From Tetracentron sinense (lineage: Eukaryota; Streptophyta; Magnoliopsida; Trochodendrales; Trochodendraceae): a stretch of DNA of 64,000 nt. The position numbers and the translations under genes were made by a program. Numbering within the stretch: the stretch's first letter is position 1; the number at the start of each line of letters is the position of its first letter. The stretch spans positions 12,526,938-12,590,937 of the forward strand of contig CM026574.1 in assembly GCA_015143295.1 (NCBI GenBank), read 5' to 3'. This document shows positions 1 through 14,523 of the stretch, one piece after another. The notes beneath the pieces are model-generated. The model did not search any database. It was not told the origin of the DNA and saw nothing but the letters and a program-made list of their open reading frames with translations.

Positions 1-325
1 AAAAAATACAAGTCGTGAATTTTGTCGATTAAATGTCAATTATTCCCGAATTTTGAAAAAGTATCAAATAAGTAATTAGTATATGGATTATATTGGTTTA
101 TAATTTTTATAATTAGTAATCGTATTGGTTCTTATTTTATATCTTGCGCGACATGTTCCCAAATTTTCTTCTGAATTTTGTGAGTATGCTCCTTACTAAG
201 ACCTTTTTTTTTCCCTTGTGGGGAATGAGAGCAATCACCCAGTTGATCTATTAGTTCAATCCCAGGAACAACGCCTAGCATGAAAAAAACAGAATGTCTA
301 AATATTGTGTCGATAGAATACTCAC

Positions 326-3859
<3,534 letters not shown>

Positions 3860-4296
3860 TAGGGATGGCAATGGGAGGGTTTGGACCAGGGCGCCCACAA
3901 CCCTACCCTGCTCCTAATGGGAAGACTCCTACCCCATTCTTGTCCTAAACCCGGGTTGGGATGGGGCAGGTGACCCCATTCTCGTTTATAAAAACTCTTC
4001 TTAGCCTCGTCCCATTATGCACTAGTTGGGGTGGTTCGGTTCGATATTTTATATTATACTTAAGATATTAAGGTACTTTTATGATTAGTTTAAGGGTAAA
4101 ATAGGCATTAAATTATAAACGGGCGGGGCAAGAAGACTTAAATCCATCCCTGACCTGAACTCAAGTCGGGTTTACCCATTATTTCCCATGCCCACCCCTA
4201 TCTTGTTTATGACTCCTAAAGTCTTCCCAATAGGGATAGGGACAGGGACAGAGACGAGGCGGGTTATCCGATTAACTTGGCCCATTGTCATCCCTA
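3860..4296. mobile_element. hAT-type MITE (437 bp)
   Basis: The element starts TAGGGATGGCAATGGG and ends CCCATTGTCATCCCTA, an imperfect terminal inverted repeat. It is flanked by perfect 8-bp copies of CTCCACCC (3852-3859 and 4297-4304), the target-site length of hAT elements. The interior has no coding potential. A related copy lies at 42260-42739. Confidence 0.88.
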
Positions 4297-4365
4297 CTCC
4301 ACCCTCCAACGCTTATGAAGCATAGTCAATTGCAATTGAACTCTCCCAATTATGTGAGAGAAGTT

Positions 4366-4526
4366 TTAACCCTTATGCTATGTTTGGTTGTCGAGAAAAT
4401 AGGTGAAAACTTGGAAAAGAAAAGAAAATTTTTGATTTCTAATACAATTGTTAGTTGTATTTTGTCTAATTTTCTTTTCTTTTCCATGTTTTTACTTATT
4501 TTATGAGCAACCAAACATAGGGTTAA
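4366..4526. mobile_element. Foldback MITE-like inverted repeat
   Basis: The left arm (TTAACCCTTATGCTATGTTTGGTTG) and right arm (CAACCAAACATAGGGTTAA) are inverted repeats. Pairing continues inward through purine-rich and pyrimidine-rich stretches, giving a long hairpin. The terminal CTATGTTTGGTTG resembles Tourist- or hAT-type MITE ends. I could not fix the target duplication, so the class is uncertain. Confidence 0.65.
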
Positions 4527-7296
4527 GGTTAGTATTTCTAACATTAGTTATTAGAATACAAAATTCCAAAAAATTATTAACCAAATATTAATGCATAGGA
4601 TTCAAAACATTCAAAATTGTCAAATGGGATCGAGTGAAAGGATCTTAAATAATCCATACCAACATGGATGAGCAAATAATGATATCAACCTTATCCTCAA
4701 CATATATAATCCAAACCATGGGCACTTCTCTCGTCTCTTCATCTCATTTTAATTACACAATTGCCTGCCAAACCCTATCTGGTAATTTAAATATGATTAG
4801 CCTTTTTTGGTGTTTCAATTTGTTAAGAGCACACTTTGATAAATTACTCTAAAATTTAAACTCTATTCTCTTAGTCAAATCGACCTGGAAGCCAACATTA
4901 TGTAGATTCCATGCCCCCACAAATCAAATACAATGTTTAATCCAGTGCAATTAAAATAGTTCATCTCAAGAAATCTTAACACTATTTTCAAACTTAAAAT
5001 GGCTCAAATGGGATAATCACTTATCTTTATTAGCCGTTGATTACGTTGACTAGTCCTCAACTGAGCTCATGACCACTGATGGTAAGTTGGTCATAATGGC
5101 AAGATACTCAACAACTTCTATATGGTTCATTTTGGCAGAAGCGACATTTGCCTAGAAATAAATTATTTCAACAAGACAAAAGGCTATAGAATAAGTGAAG
5201 CATAACCGAGAGATATCTCTAGGGGGCTTGTTAGACAACAAAGTCAATAAAGGAGGCTGTAAGACTAATTTATATCTTGAATTCATTGCGGCTATCATTG
5301 GCATCTAAAACAAACAAAAACATAACAGATTGTATCAACTTGTACATGATTTCTTACTATTTTTACTTTTTTCTAATAATTCCTGGTATGGTATAATTCA
5401 TTTGGAGGATTCTTTCCTCTTGGTTATCCCCATACCTACTACCTATTATTTTTCAATTTTTTAAGAAATAAAAAAGGGGACATAAAGAAACGAAATTATT
5501 AACAATTACTAATATGGATTCCCTTTTTGTAGTCAGTAAGTGTTTCTGTCTTGCTAGCCTGATTTGTTTTTGATTCCTTTTCCTTTCCCTAATTGGGTAC
5601 CTTTATCTACTTAAATATGAGGAAAGACAATAGGGCTCCATTTGTTTGCACACAAATGGTTTTATGACACAAATCATTTACTGTGTTAAAGCTTTTATGG
5701 TAAAAATAAAAATAAAACTTTCACTTATTTTTTTGTTACTTGGTTGTATTTTTGAAAATAAGGCAATTTTTTTTTTGAATGTTACTCGTGTTTTGAGCAA
5801 AGGAACATTGAAAATCACCTGTTGTAAATTTTCTAGTTGAACAATTGTCATTATTTAGAATATATATGAAGATGAATATTTTTGTCATTTTTGAAAAATA
5901 TACAGTCAAAGAGGAGTATTATTGTCATCTTAAAATTATATTTGAAGAGTGATATTTTGTATTTTAGAAAATATATGATGGGTATTTTTGTCAATTTAAT
6001 AAATATATGTGACGAAGAGTATTTATGTCATCCTAAATGACAAGCATATGTGATTAATGGAAAAATGACAAATGGATATTTAAAATGTAACACTTTCCAC
6101 GAAAGTTTATCCTTTTCTGTATATGTTTTACTTACAAAAGATTTTATGTATATACAAATTGACATTTTTCACATATTTGATTTGTTTTTCCCCATTTTAC
6201 ATCAAAACAACCGGATCATGAATGATGTGCAAAAACAACACATTTGTAGAATTCATGTTGGTTCTAGTTGAAATTTGAAAGTGATTCATGCAAAACAATG
6301 GTATTCATCTACTTTTGTAATGATTTATGGGGATCTTCTAATATAGTTTAAATTTTCTTCTATCTCAGTGAATGATTGGGATGAGGCATGAATAGCAGAC
6401 TATTCACTAGAATATAGGGCCTTAGGTTTTTATGAGGATTTTCTTTTGATTCACAGCTTTTGGGAGCCTTAACTATCTCACCATGATCAGGCTAGCTTTA
6501 ATAGGAGCTCCGGTTCCGCACCAGTTAATGCCTCTCAAAGTTTCCAACCACGATATTCAAATATTGATGTTCATCCTCAATGGCTTTAGCTCACGCAAAC
6601 CAAACACTCACACAGAGTATACACACTAATTTGAAGGCTTTAACAATCTTCAAGAGGGATCTCAAACATAACGGAGATCAACTGATGCAAAAACATGATG
6701 AAACAATTCAATCTTGCATACTCTAGAGAAGGAGAGAGGAGAACAAAGGGTATCCACCAAGAGGGTATTTGAGAACCCTAGAATATTCAGAGAAGCCTCT
6801 AAACTCTCTCACTTCAACCTTAGAACGAGCTAAGGGATCATCATTTAAATAGCCAAGACAATTTTCTTGCCAAAAAAAAGTTCAGATTAGCTTAGAAACA
6901 CAATATACGAGGGTCGTTCAAATGGTCTGTGCTGAATTTCATTCTTTTAATGCACATAACCAATTCAAAACTCCAATCAGCCATCCATAAGGCCATTTAA
7001 ACTAACTTGAGTCAATATCTAATCACCTAGGGTATTAATAAAGTTATCTAGGTCAATTCCATCTAAGGTAACCACTAGGTATCTAGGTCACTTACTATCC
7101 TAAGAGTATGAACGAAGCTTTAGCTAGAATGTACTTCACTTGAGTCTTTTGGAGCTTCATCTTCACCAGTCTTGAACAACCAGAGGAACAACAACACTAG
7201 ACTTACATTGACATCATTTTGACATCGAAATTAAGTGAACACAAAATATGACTTTACAGAAGGGTTTGGTCATGGGCCGGAGAAAGTGAATCTTGA
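4527..7296. other. AT-rich intergenic DNA, no gene recognised
   Basis: Short open frames here show no family signature. A degenerate repeat with a unit like gaagagtatttttgtcat recurs at about 5860-6040. The segment at 6430-7200 has the look of an old LTR (direct, AT-poor, non-coding). Its end (about 7060-7150) shares the phrase GTATCTAGGTCACTTAC and its surroundings with 46890-46960, so both are probably remnants of one repeat family. Confidence 0.45.
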
Positions 7297-7644
7297 TCAT
7301 AAACCATCTGGGATCGAGTCCTGGCAATCCTTCCACAACTTCAGGGTTTCTTCTTGCTTGAGATGGAGAGTGGCACTATGCGTTTCTGCCACAGAGACCT
7401 CTTCAGCCATTTCTTTCCTTTCTGCCACAATTACTTTCCCTGGATAAAGAAGTTTTACCTTTTTCTTTTCCATCTCTTCAACAGTTGCCTCTAAGTCTAT
7501 TAACCGTCCACAAAGAAGGGTAATCTGATGGTTCAGGTCATTGAGTTCGGCCTTGACTCTCAACTTTTCTTTGGTTTCCGGCATCACTTCGGCAATCAAT
7601 CGGTTGCTAGAGTTCTTGAGAGAAAGGGCTTGAGTCCTCAACAA
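7297..7644 (-). CDS. Coiled-coil open frame, unrecognised, probable TE gene fragment
   Basis: The frame encodes 115 residues and is rich in Lys, Glu and Leu. Heptad-like leucine spacing over most of its length (for example LIDLEATVEEMEKKKVKLL) suggests a coiled coil. No catalytic motif is visible. There is no neighbouring exon that I can connect. Plant mobile-domain genes and some retroelement-derived genes carry such C-terminal coiled coils, but this is only analogy. It could also be a chance frame, since it sits in a repeat-rich stretch. Confidence 0.25.
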   Translation of the reverse strand: MLRTQALSLKNSSNRLIAEVMPETKEKLRVKAELNDLNHQITLLCGRLIDLEATVEEMEKKKVKLLYPGKVIVAERKEMAEEVSVAETHSATLHLKQEETLKLWKDCQDSIPDGL

Positions 7645-8289
7645 CTCATAACATGAAATGAATTGACCGAACGAAATTAATTTCTAATCATCCTCTTCAA
7701 AGGATTTTAACTAAAAGATAGAAGAAGTCTGGTCCAAGAAAGACCAATGGGGTCATACTATTTGTTGGCAAAGTCGGAACGATTGTTTTGTTGACTGACA
7801 AGGGAGAGCTAGAAGCTGAAGTTGAGCTGAATTTATGTTTTATCGAAGCAGGAGCATCATCGTCATCGATTACAAAGATTGTCCCTGCATCAACGATCTT
7901 AAAAGAGGTCTATTTGGTCGACCTTCATTTCGTATCCAAGGTGGCACATTTACATGCCCAATTTTGGTGGATCTGGAAATTTTGACAAACGTTTTGATGG
8001 GAAGACTACTCGAGCCCTCAGGACCTTTGGTGAGGTTTGGCTCTATTAACAACCTGAGCGAAGTAGGCACTGCCTTGTTTGCAAGTGTGTGTGTGGATAG
8101 ATGATTTATTTTCTTTTCCATGTATGAATTTAAAAGTGGTTGTGAAGAGCTATGGGTAGGCCTGTCAACGAGTCGGATTTGGGCCAAATCTGACAAGATT
8201 CAAATCCAATCTCATTAAAAATCCGATAGATCTTAATTCAATCAAATTAATAATTATAGATTCAATATTTTAATTAAAAAAACAAAAGA
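7645..8289. other. Non-coding stretch with a possible hAT MITE end
   Basis: No gene is supported. At about 8160 the phrase TAGGCCTGTCAACG resembles the start of a hAT MITE, but I found no matching inverted end; it may have been lost. Confidence 0.3.
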
Positions 8290-8646
8290 ATTATAGTTAC
8301 TACTACAATATTTTTGAAAAATTATATTATTATTTTAAAATATAATCAAATTTTAATCGAATAGTACATTTTGTTATGTATAGTCTTGATTTTTTTTAGG
8401 TATAAAATCACGGAAGAATAATAGTGATGTTTAAAAATTAATACAATCACTGTTACATTTAAAACTATGATCTTAAAGTCAACACGAAATGTCTATATTT
8501 TGTAATGTATAAATTCAGTTAATTGAGATCTACAATCACAAATAAATAACCGTGATTTTTTTTATCAACATATGATCACAGTTATGTCTGTGAGTTGTAA
8601 CGGTGATGGATGTAAACCATGATCGATAAGCCAATTTGTAGTAGTG
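8290..8646. mobile_element. Possible CACTA-type MITE
   Basis: The right end reads TTGTAGTAGTG, whose complement CACTACTACAA is a CACTA-superfamily terminus. The putative left end near 8297 reads TACTACTACAA, with one change. The interior is AT-rich with repeated 'tcacggttat'-like phrases. A 3-bp target duplication could not be confirmed. Confidence 0.4.
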
Positions 8647-9092
8647 CCAATTAGCTAAGTTGAGAGCCTGGGCCTATTTAAAAGCTTATCAAGTCAAGTC
8701 GGTTATGCTAGTAGGGAACCCACCATTCCAAGCCTATCACTACCCCTCTAGCTAGGATGGTTAAGATGTGCCCCTCATTAGGAGGTCCTCTGATCAATTT
8801 CTGAAGAGGGACTCCTAATGGATTGGATTAGTAGAAGTTTTCCTCGGGTGTTGTCAAGACATTAAATAATGGTTTTGATTTGATAAAGGGTCTAACAATA
8901 CCTATACATAACACCAGTAACTGTTTCGATTGTTACAGATGTAACCCATAATGTTCTACCTTTTATATTTAAAATTTTTTTATAAAACAAACAAAAACAT
9001 TAACACTAAATGCATATTATGCATGTAAATACTAATTTATCAAGTTTAATTAACATAATAAGATAAAAATAAAATGTATTACGCAAATTATC
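8647..9092. repeat. Downstream segment of the SCPL duplication unit
   Basis: Closely matches 48065-48500 in the copy 3 unit (for example CTCTAGCTAGGATGGTTAAG and AACTGTTTCGA), in the same orientation. It is non-coding and marks the far 3' part of the duplicated block. Confidence 0.75.
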
Positions 9093-9654
9093 TGTCACAC
9101 CCCAAAACCCCACCTAGGAGGATGTGCGATCTTAGCACGTGACTTACTTAATAATCATCCTATTAGAAGCAATTAAGGCACAAAAATATGGACCTAAAAT
9201 TTTTTCTTAAAATAAAACATCAACTAAAACTCCAATCCCATAATCTAACTGAAAAGTAATAAATCCTGGTCACCCATCTGAACCATAAACATAAAAGACT
9301 ACTAACATGTGTCTCCATTCATAATTAAAATCATCCGGAATTTAAATAACCATAACACGACTTCAATAATAGGGTCATCGATCAAAGTCCCTTTCTTCCT
9401 CGGGATAATCTCCTTCAGGTTCCTCGATGTATTCTTTTTCTTCTCAAGGGCCGGGTACACAAATGTCAAAACTTGAACCTGAACCTGGACCTGCCGACAA
9501 CAAAAGTAATCGGCTGAGTAACGAGTTACTCCGCGTATATAACAGAGCATAATAAACAATATAAAGAATAACATTTATATGCATTTCATCACTTCACACA
9601 TTAACTTACATATAAAATTAGAGTACAGAAGTTAAACATTTACATTATGCTAAT

Positions 9655-9775
9655 TTTTTTTTTCTTTTTTTTTCTTCATTTTCCTTCTTTCTATTCTTTC
9701 TTTCTTTCTTTTCATTCTTTCTGTTCTTTCTTTCTTACTTTTTTTCTTTCCTTACTTTTTTTTTTTCTTACTTTT
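9655..9775. repeat. Low-complexity CTTT-rich tract
   Basis: Near-pure pyrimidine run of CTTT and CTTTT units inside the solo LTR. Confidence 0.9.
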
Positions 9776-10654
9776 CGTATTTCATATATTATCATCACAC
9801 TAATACCTATTCACATGCATTTGTAATAACTTAAAATACCGTTTTACCGTATAAGGAAAGAGGTTACTATATTTTACTTTACCGAGATACCACCCTTCGT
9901 ACATTATCCAGTACGGACGGCTTAGTACATTTTCCGGTACGACGGCTTATTTACTTTGGCATAAATCTCGCCCTTTCTGATGGTATCCGGTGGTGCACAA
10001 CACAACATACATTTATCGCTTTTATGTCTTTCTTTCTTACTTTCATACTTTTCTTACTTTACTTTTGGTCTTACTTAACCTCTCATTAATGTCTTTAATT
10101 CTTTTTCTTACTTTTACAGATTTTTCATTCGTGAGTGTACAATGATATACCTCTTGTTTAAATTGCACCTAAGACTAACTGTCGAGGGCCATAGGACATC
10201 TCACCATAGCGTCCCATACCACTATGTTAACCAGGTCTAGGCAAGTTCGACTTTCATCAGAGGTTCGTTTACCCAATAGTATATCATGTATTAAAGATAT
10301 AACAGAAACACACAATTTATCGTATTTCTTATAATACTACAATCAAACATCACCGATGTTATTAAAATATTCATAATTTACGAGCTAACTTACATATTGA
10401 AATCTCCTTTTAGTTTTAATTAAAATTAACGTCTTAATTATAATGTCTTTATTTAATAATAATTCTCCTGGTTTTAAACATAAAATCAAGCTCACATATT
10501 GTTAAAATATCACAAATTAAATCATCCATTTCATCTCATTCATCATCTCATTCTCCTCATAACTCCAAATACTTCAAATAATTTTTTCATCCCCTTGTTG
10601 AATCATAATTAATTTAAACATGGTTATTCGTATTTAATGATTCGAGAATAAATA

Positions 10655-10915
10655 AAAGGTATCATAATTAGGTATTTTACATCCTATTTTTAACCTTTAA
10701 AATAATGAAAAAAAAATCATAAATCGGTTCTCCACATCCTATTTTTAACCATCAAAATAATGATACAATATTATACATGGGTTCTCCACATCCTATTTTT
10801 AACCATCATTAATAATACATAAAAATTAGGTTCTTCACATCTTATTTTAATCGCAAAAGTAATAACTGAGATCATAAACATGTTCTTCACATCCTATTTT
10901 AATAGATCCATCAAC
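10655..10915. repeat. Imperfect tandem repeat inside the solo LTR
   Basis: About four to five copies of a unit containing TTCTCCACATCCTATTTT followed by AT-rich sequence. Spacing is about 70-85 bp. Confidence 0.75.
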
Positions 10916-11568
10916 AATAATATAGGAGCAACTATAGTTCTTCACAACCCACATATTCTTACATTCTTGCCTAGATTCATCTCTTTTTTTATTTATTATT
11001 TAACTTAAATACTCAAAATATTGAATATTAGATTCGTTATTTACCTCACTTGATCGTCTCCCTATGATCTATCGCTTGCGAATGATTTCTACTTTGATCT
11101 TCCTGCATCTTTTCCCTTTTTCTGGCCGAATCTTTTAACTCCTACTGTTCTTCTCTTTTTGATCTCTCAAAAACTCACTTTTTCTCTCTTTTATGTTTTT
11201 AGAAGGCTTTGGAAACCCCCCCCACGAGTAAAAAAGGGTATTTATACCTTTGGAGCCCTAGGGACTAAAAAAAAAACCACGAAACCACGTAACCCTGCTG
11301 CCGATCGGTGTTTTGGGCGATCGATCGCTAGCGCCGTTTTCCCTTTTTTTTTTTTTTACTTTTTTGCTACTTTTTGTTCTTCTTTGATCTAGTACAATTT
11401 ATCTCTATAAATTCACTAAATCAAATGGATTAACTGGGTTTTGAAATTCGAGATTTTAAGACTTTAATTCTCTCATATGATTTTTGTATATTTTTATGAG
11501 CATTTATTAATGAGATTAACTCATATGACTATGAAATTAGTGAATTAGATGCGGGTCATTACATTATC

Positions 11569-12213
11569 ATAAATTTGTTAATTTCATTTGAAATCCATAA
11601 ATCTATATACTAAACTTGCTAATTGTATTAACTATGCTCACTAATTGGAAAAAGTTGAGAAATACCCAATCAAAAAGTCATAAGCTGATTTTCCCAAAAG
11701 TGAATTGTGAAGATTTCAAACCATTAATGAGTCTTAACTAACCTAAAATTATTTTTCTAAAACCAAGGTTAGATAGATGAACCCTAAGAAAAATGGGCAC
11801 ATGGCATCCCGTGGAGGTGTGCGCGTTTCGTTGGGCAGAACGCGCTCGTGCAAATAATCATTATACAATTTTTAATGCAAAAAATAAAATGGAATGATTA
11901 TATTTAGAGATTAATTTTCATGGGAAACTCTCCATCATGCAGAGCTCCCTTTTTACACTACATGGGGAAAAAGTGTAATTATCAATAATTACACTTTTGC
12001 CCTTATGTAGTGTAAAAAGGGAGCTACGCATGATGCAGAGCTCCGCTTGATATTTAAATTGTTATATTTAACTTAAGAGGGAGAAAAAGTAAAAATTTTA
12101 AACAAATGAAATAGGATGAGTTTCTAAAATTTATGGTTCGGAATATAAGGTCAAATGATTGTGTAACACCCATTCATTTCGGTTAGGGTGTAACCGAAAA
12201 TAGATAAATGATA
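11569..12213. repeat. SCPL-unit flank with embedded hairpin
   Basis: Resumes the segment shared with 48505-48780 in the copy 3 unit (AAACTTGCTAAT..., CAAAAGTG...). Non-coding. A strong hairpin lies at 11930-12046. Confidence 0.65.
11930..12046. repeat. Long near-perfect inverted repeat (hairpin)
   Basis: The left arm includes GCAGAGCTCCCTTTTTACAC and the right arm GTGTAAAAAGGGAGCT. The arms continue inward through TAGTG/CACTA-like and AAAAGTGTAATTA pairing, with a loop of a few bases near 11985. A second CATGATGCAGAGCTCC copy follows on the right. A small MITE is the simplest reading; it would also fold as a small-RNA precursor. Confidence 0.7.
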
Positions 12214-13535
12214 GAGTAAATTACACTCACCTCCCTTGAGGTTTGGTGAAATTTCATAAATCTCCCCTCTAGTTTATGAAATTAAACTACCCTCCCCTCA
12301 ACTTTGGTTGTCTGTAACGTATACCCCCTTTCCTTAAGTTTGCCGTTACTTGATGGATGAATTTTGATGATGTCATCATTTGAACATTTTAAAATGTCTA
12401 AATTACCCTTTTCCAACACAAGGTTAGTTAATTCAATATAATAAATGTTAATTGGTTTCTAACTAAGGTTAATAATATCAACTTAAGGTTAATATATATA
12501 TTTCCAAAATCAAGTATATATATTGCTTTTCTAAAAACCAATGTTAGATAGATGAACTCTAGGGGTGAGTGAATCTTAACCATAGTTAGTGGGTATTAAA
12601 AGGGACACGACTTATAGAGATATTTTAACTGTGGTTAAACATAATTAACTTAAGGCTAATATTTTTATTTTTTTCTTAAAAGCAAGGTTAGATAGATTAA
12701 TCCTAGGGGTGAGTGAATCTTAAGCACAATTAGTGGGTGTTAAAGGGGACACGTGGCGGCTTTTAGAGCCCACTTTAATTGTGGTTAAGCATAATCAATC
12801 TAAGGTTTTTTTTTAAAAAAAAATTCATGGTTAAATAGATGAATCCTAGGGGTGGGTGAATTTTAACCATAGTTAGTGGGCGTTAAAGGGGACAAGTGGC
12901 GGCTTGTAGAGCTCCCTTTAATTGTGGTTAAGCATAAGCAACCTAAGGTTTTTTTTTTCTAAAAACCAAGGTTTGATGGATGAACCCTAGGGGTGAGTGA
13001 GTTTTAACCATAGTTAGTGGGTGTTAAAAGGGACATGTGGTGGCTTATAGAGATCCTTTAATTGGGGTTAAACATAATTAACCTAAGATTAATATTTTTT
13101 ATTTTATTTTCTTATAACCAAGAGTGGGTGTTAAAAGGGACACATGACGGCTTGTAAAGCCCTCTTTAATTGAGGTTAAGCATAATCAACCTAAGGTTAT
13201 TTTACCTTCCCAAAAAAAGCCTAAGGTTATTTTTTCCCTAAAACTAAGGTTAGATGGATAAACCCTAAGAGTGAGTAAATCTTAATCATAGTTAATGGGT
13301 ATTAAAAGGGACATGTGGTGGCTTGGGAGTTTATGTTTTTCTTTGGTAGAGCTTTCAAACGGTAAAAACGTAATTCCTCGATCAAGTAATAGGAGTAAAA
13401 TGGGAAATTGATAACTTTAATTAACAGTGTTAATATCAAGAGTCTGACAGGGGAGGGGAATGTAATTTAAGAAATTAGAGGGGAGGTTTCTGAAATTTCA
13501 TCAAACCTCAGGGGAGGTGAGTGTAATTTACCCTA
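12214..13535. mobile_element. Non-autonomous Mutator-like element (1.32 kb)
   Basis: The inverted ends begin GAGTAAATTACACTCACCTC and close with GAGGTGAGTGTAATTTACCC; the arms are at least 80 bp. It is flanked by ATAAATGATA at 12204-12213 and 13536-13545 (9-10 bp, the Mutator length). The paralogous copy 3 unit has a single uninterrupted GATAAATGATATTG at about 48770, that is, the empty site. The interior is mostly a tandem array (see next entry). No transposase is seen. Confidence 0.87.
12480..13335. repeat. Six-copy tandem repeat, about 142-bp period
   Basis: Phrases like GTTAGTGGGTGTTAAAAGGG recur at about 12585, 12729, 12872, 13013, 13122 and 13291. Each is followed by a GGGACACGTGGCGG-like box and preceded by AACCAAGGTTAGATAGATGA. 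The same unit appears in the Helitron region (43.2-44.3 kb) and in the MITE upstream of SCPL copy 2. Confidence 0.85.
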
Positions 13536-13645
13536 ATAAATGATATCACACCCAAATCAAAATCATCCATTCACTTCGTTTTGTTTACCATTGTTACGGA
13601 TTTGAATTTTCTCAATGATTTTGTCTCCTCTGCTTTCTATTCGTA

Positions 13646-13933
13646 GGCCTTGGATTGTCTCTGACGAAGCCAGAAAGGGCTTGTCTCGGGTTCCATAGAA
13701 TAGGTGACAAGTGGTAGAGAAGTCAAAATCATGGGGCCATGATTTTGACTTCTCAACACATATTAAGACATGTGGCGATGTGTATGAGAATAAGGGAGAG
13801 AGATATCATATGGGGAGAAGTCAAAATTATGGGGAGAAAATGGAATGACTTCTCCCCTCTTTTTGCCAACTGTTGCACAATGTATGGAACCCCGAGAGGG
13901 TTTTCTGGCTTCTCCAGAGACAATCCGAGGCCC
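13646..13933. mobile_element. hAT-type MITE with foldback arms (288 bp)
   Basis: Inverted ends of about 50 bp: GGCCTTGGATTGTCTCTG on the left and CAGAGACAATCCGAGGCCC on the right. Flanking 8-bp copies TATTCGTA and TATTCTTA differ at one base. The copy 3 unit shows the uninterrupted sequence at about 48878. A perfect 18-bp inverted repeat with a 2-bp centre (13717-13754) lies inside. Confidence 0.8.
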
Positions 13934-13941
13934 TATTCTTA

Positions 13942-14170
13942 TGTGTCTGCATTAATGTAAGTTGGTATCAACTCTTTAATCAATTTAATGAAGCTTTACC
14001 TATTCATCGGCTAACTTTGGTACTACTTAAAAGGCTCCACCCTCTCACAAAGAGAGTCAGTCCTTTTGGTGAGAAGGGTTGGGTTCCGTCTTCTGTGGTC
14101 CAACTGCACGCGTCTAAGTGACCTGTGTGAGTTGTGTAGTGTTCTTAATCAAACAAAAAAAGTTTAACGG
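13942..14170. other. Short non-coding segment
   Basis: No gene. The part at 14012-14085 is repeated imperfectly at 14460-14525 (GGTACTACTTAA...CCCTCTCA...TTTTGGTGAGAAGGG). A further related segment follows at about 16105-16180, suggesting local duplication around the SINE and copia remnant. Confidence 0.5.
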
Positions 14171-14182
14171 CTTATACTTTCC

Positions 14183-14387
14183 ATTTTTTGTTTTTTTTGG
14201 TAAGGGGTATCCAATCTTTGGCCGACTAATCCCCTCAACATGTGGCAAGGCCACCGCCCACCACATGTAAGTTAACGGCTAGGATAAATCCAACCTGATG
14301 GCTGGTCCCGAGAGGCCATAGGAAATCGATCCCAAGACGTCCGAGTTTACGGCTCGCCCTAGAGACCACTAAGCCACCCCTCGGTGG
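14183..14387 (-). mobile_element. tRNA-derived SINE
   Basis: On the minus strand the element starts near 14387 with an RNA polymerase III A box TGGCTTAGTGG (14366-14376) and a B-box-like GGATCGATTTCC (14321-14332). It ends in an A-rich tail read as T-runs at 14183-14200. Flanks carry similar words (CTTATACTTTCC and TTTATATTTCCC) that look like a diverged target duplication. Length (about 205 bp) and structure fit a plant SINE. Confidence 0.75.
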
Positions 14388-14523
14388 TTTATATTTCCCC
14401 TTTGATGTAGATGATTGGTGCTACTGCCCAATTTGTCCCACATCAGATAGCTCAAACTAGATTTGGTACTACTTAAGGCTCTACCCTCTCACCAAAGAGT
14501 GAGGCATTTTGGTGAGAAGGGTT

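Larger units (their letters stand above)
9093..11563 (+). mobile_element. Solo LTR, probable Ty3/gypsy (2471 bp)
   Basis: It begins TGTCACACCCC and ends GGGTCATTACA (TG...CA), and is flanked by a perfect 5-bp duplication TTATC (9088-9092 and 11564-11568). There is no internal domain, so this is a solo LTR left by LTR-LTR recombination. Inside are a pyrimidine CTTT-rich tract (about 9650-9770) and an imperfect tandem repeat of about 75-85 bp containing CTCCACATCCTATTTTTAACC (about 10660-10900). A TATA-like TATTTATA lies near 11240. The gypsy assignment rests on the TGTCACACCCC start and the length, and is an inference. Confidence 0.85.

Noticed and set aside
4285-4544. Overlapping open frames on both strands within the 4.4-kb hairpin
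   Set aside because: They mirror each other because the sequence is an inverted repeat; they are MITE sequence, not genes.
12480-13335. Tandem array considered as a centromeric or subtelomeric satellite
   Set aside because: It is confined within the inverted ends and TSD of one Mutator-like element and has only six copies.
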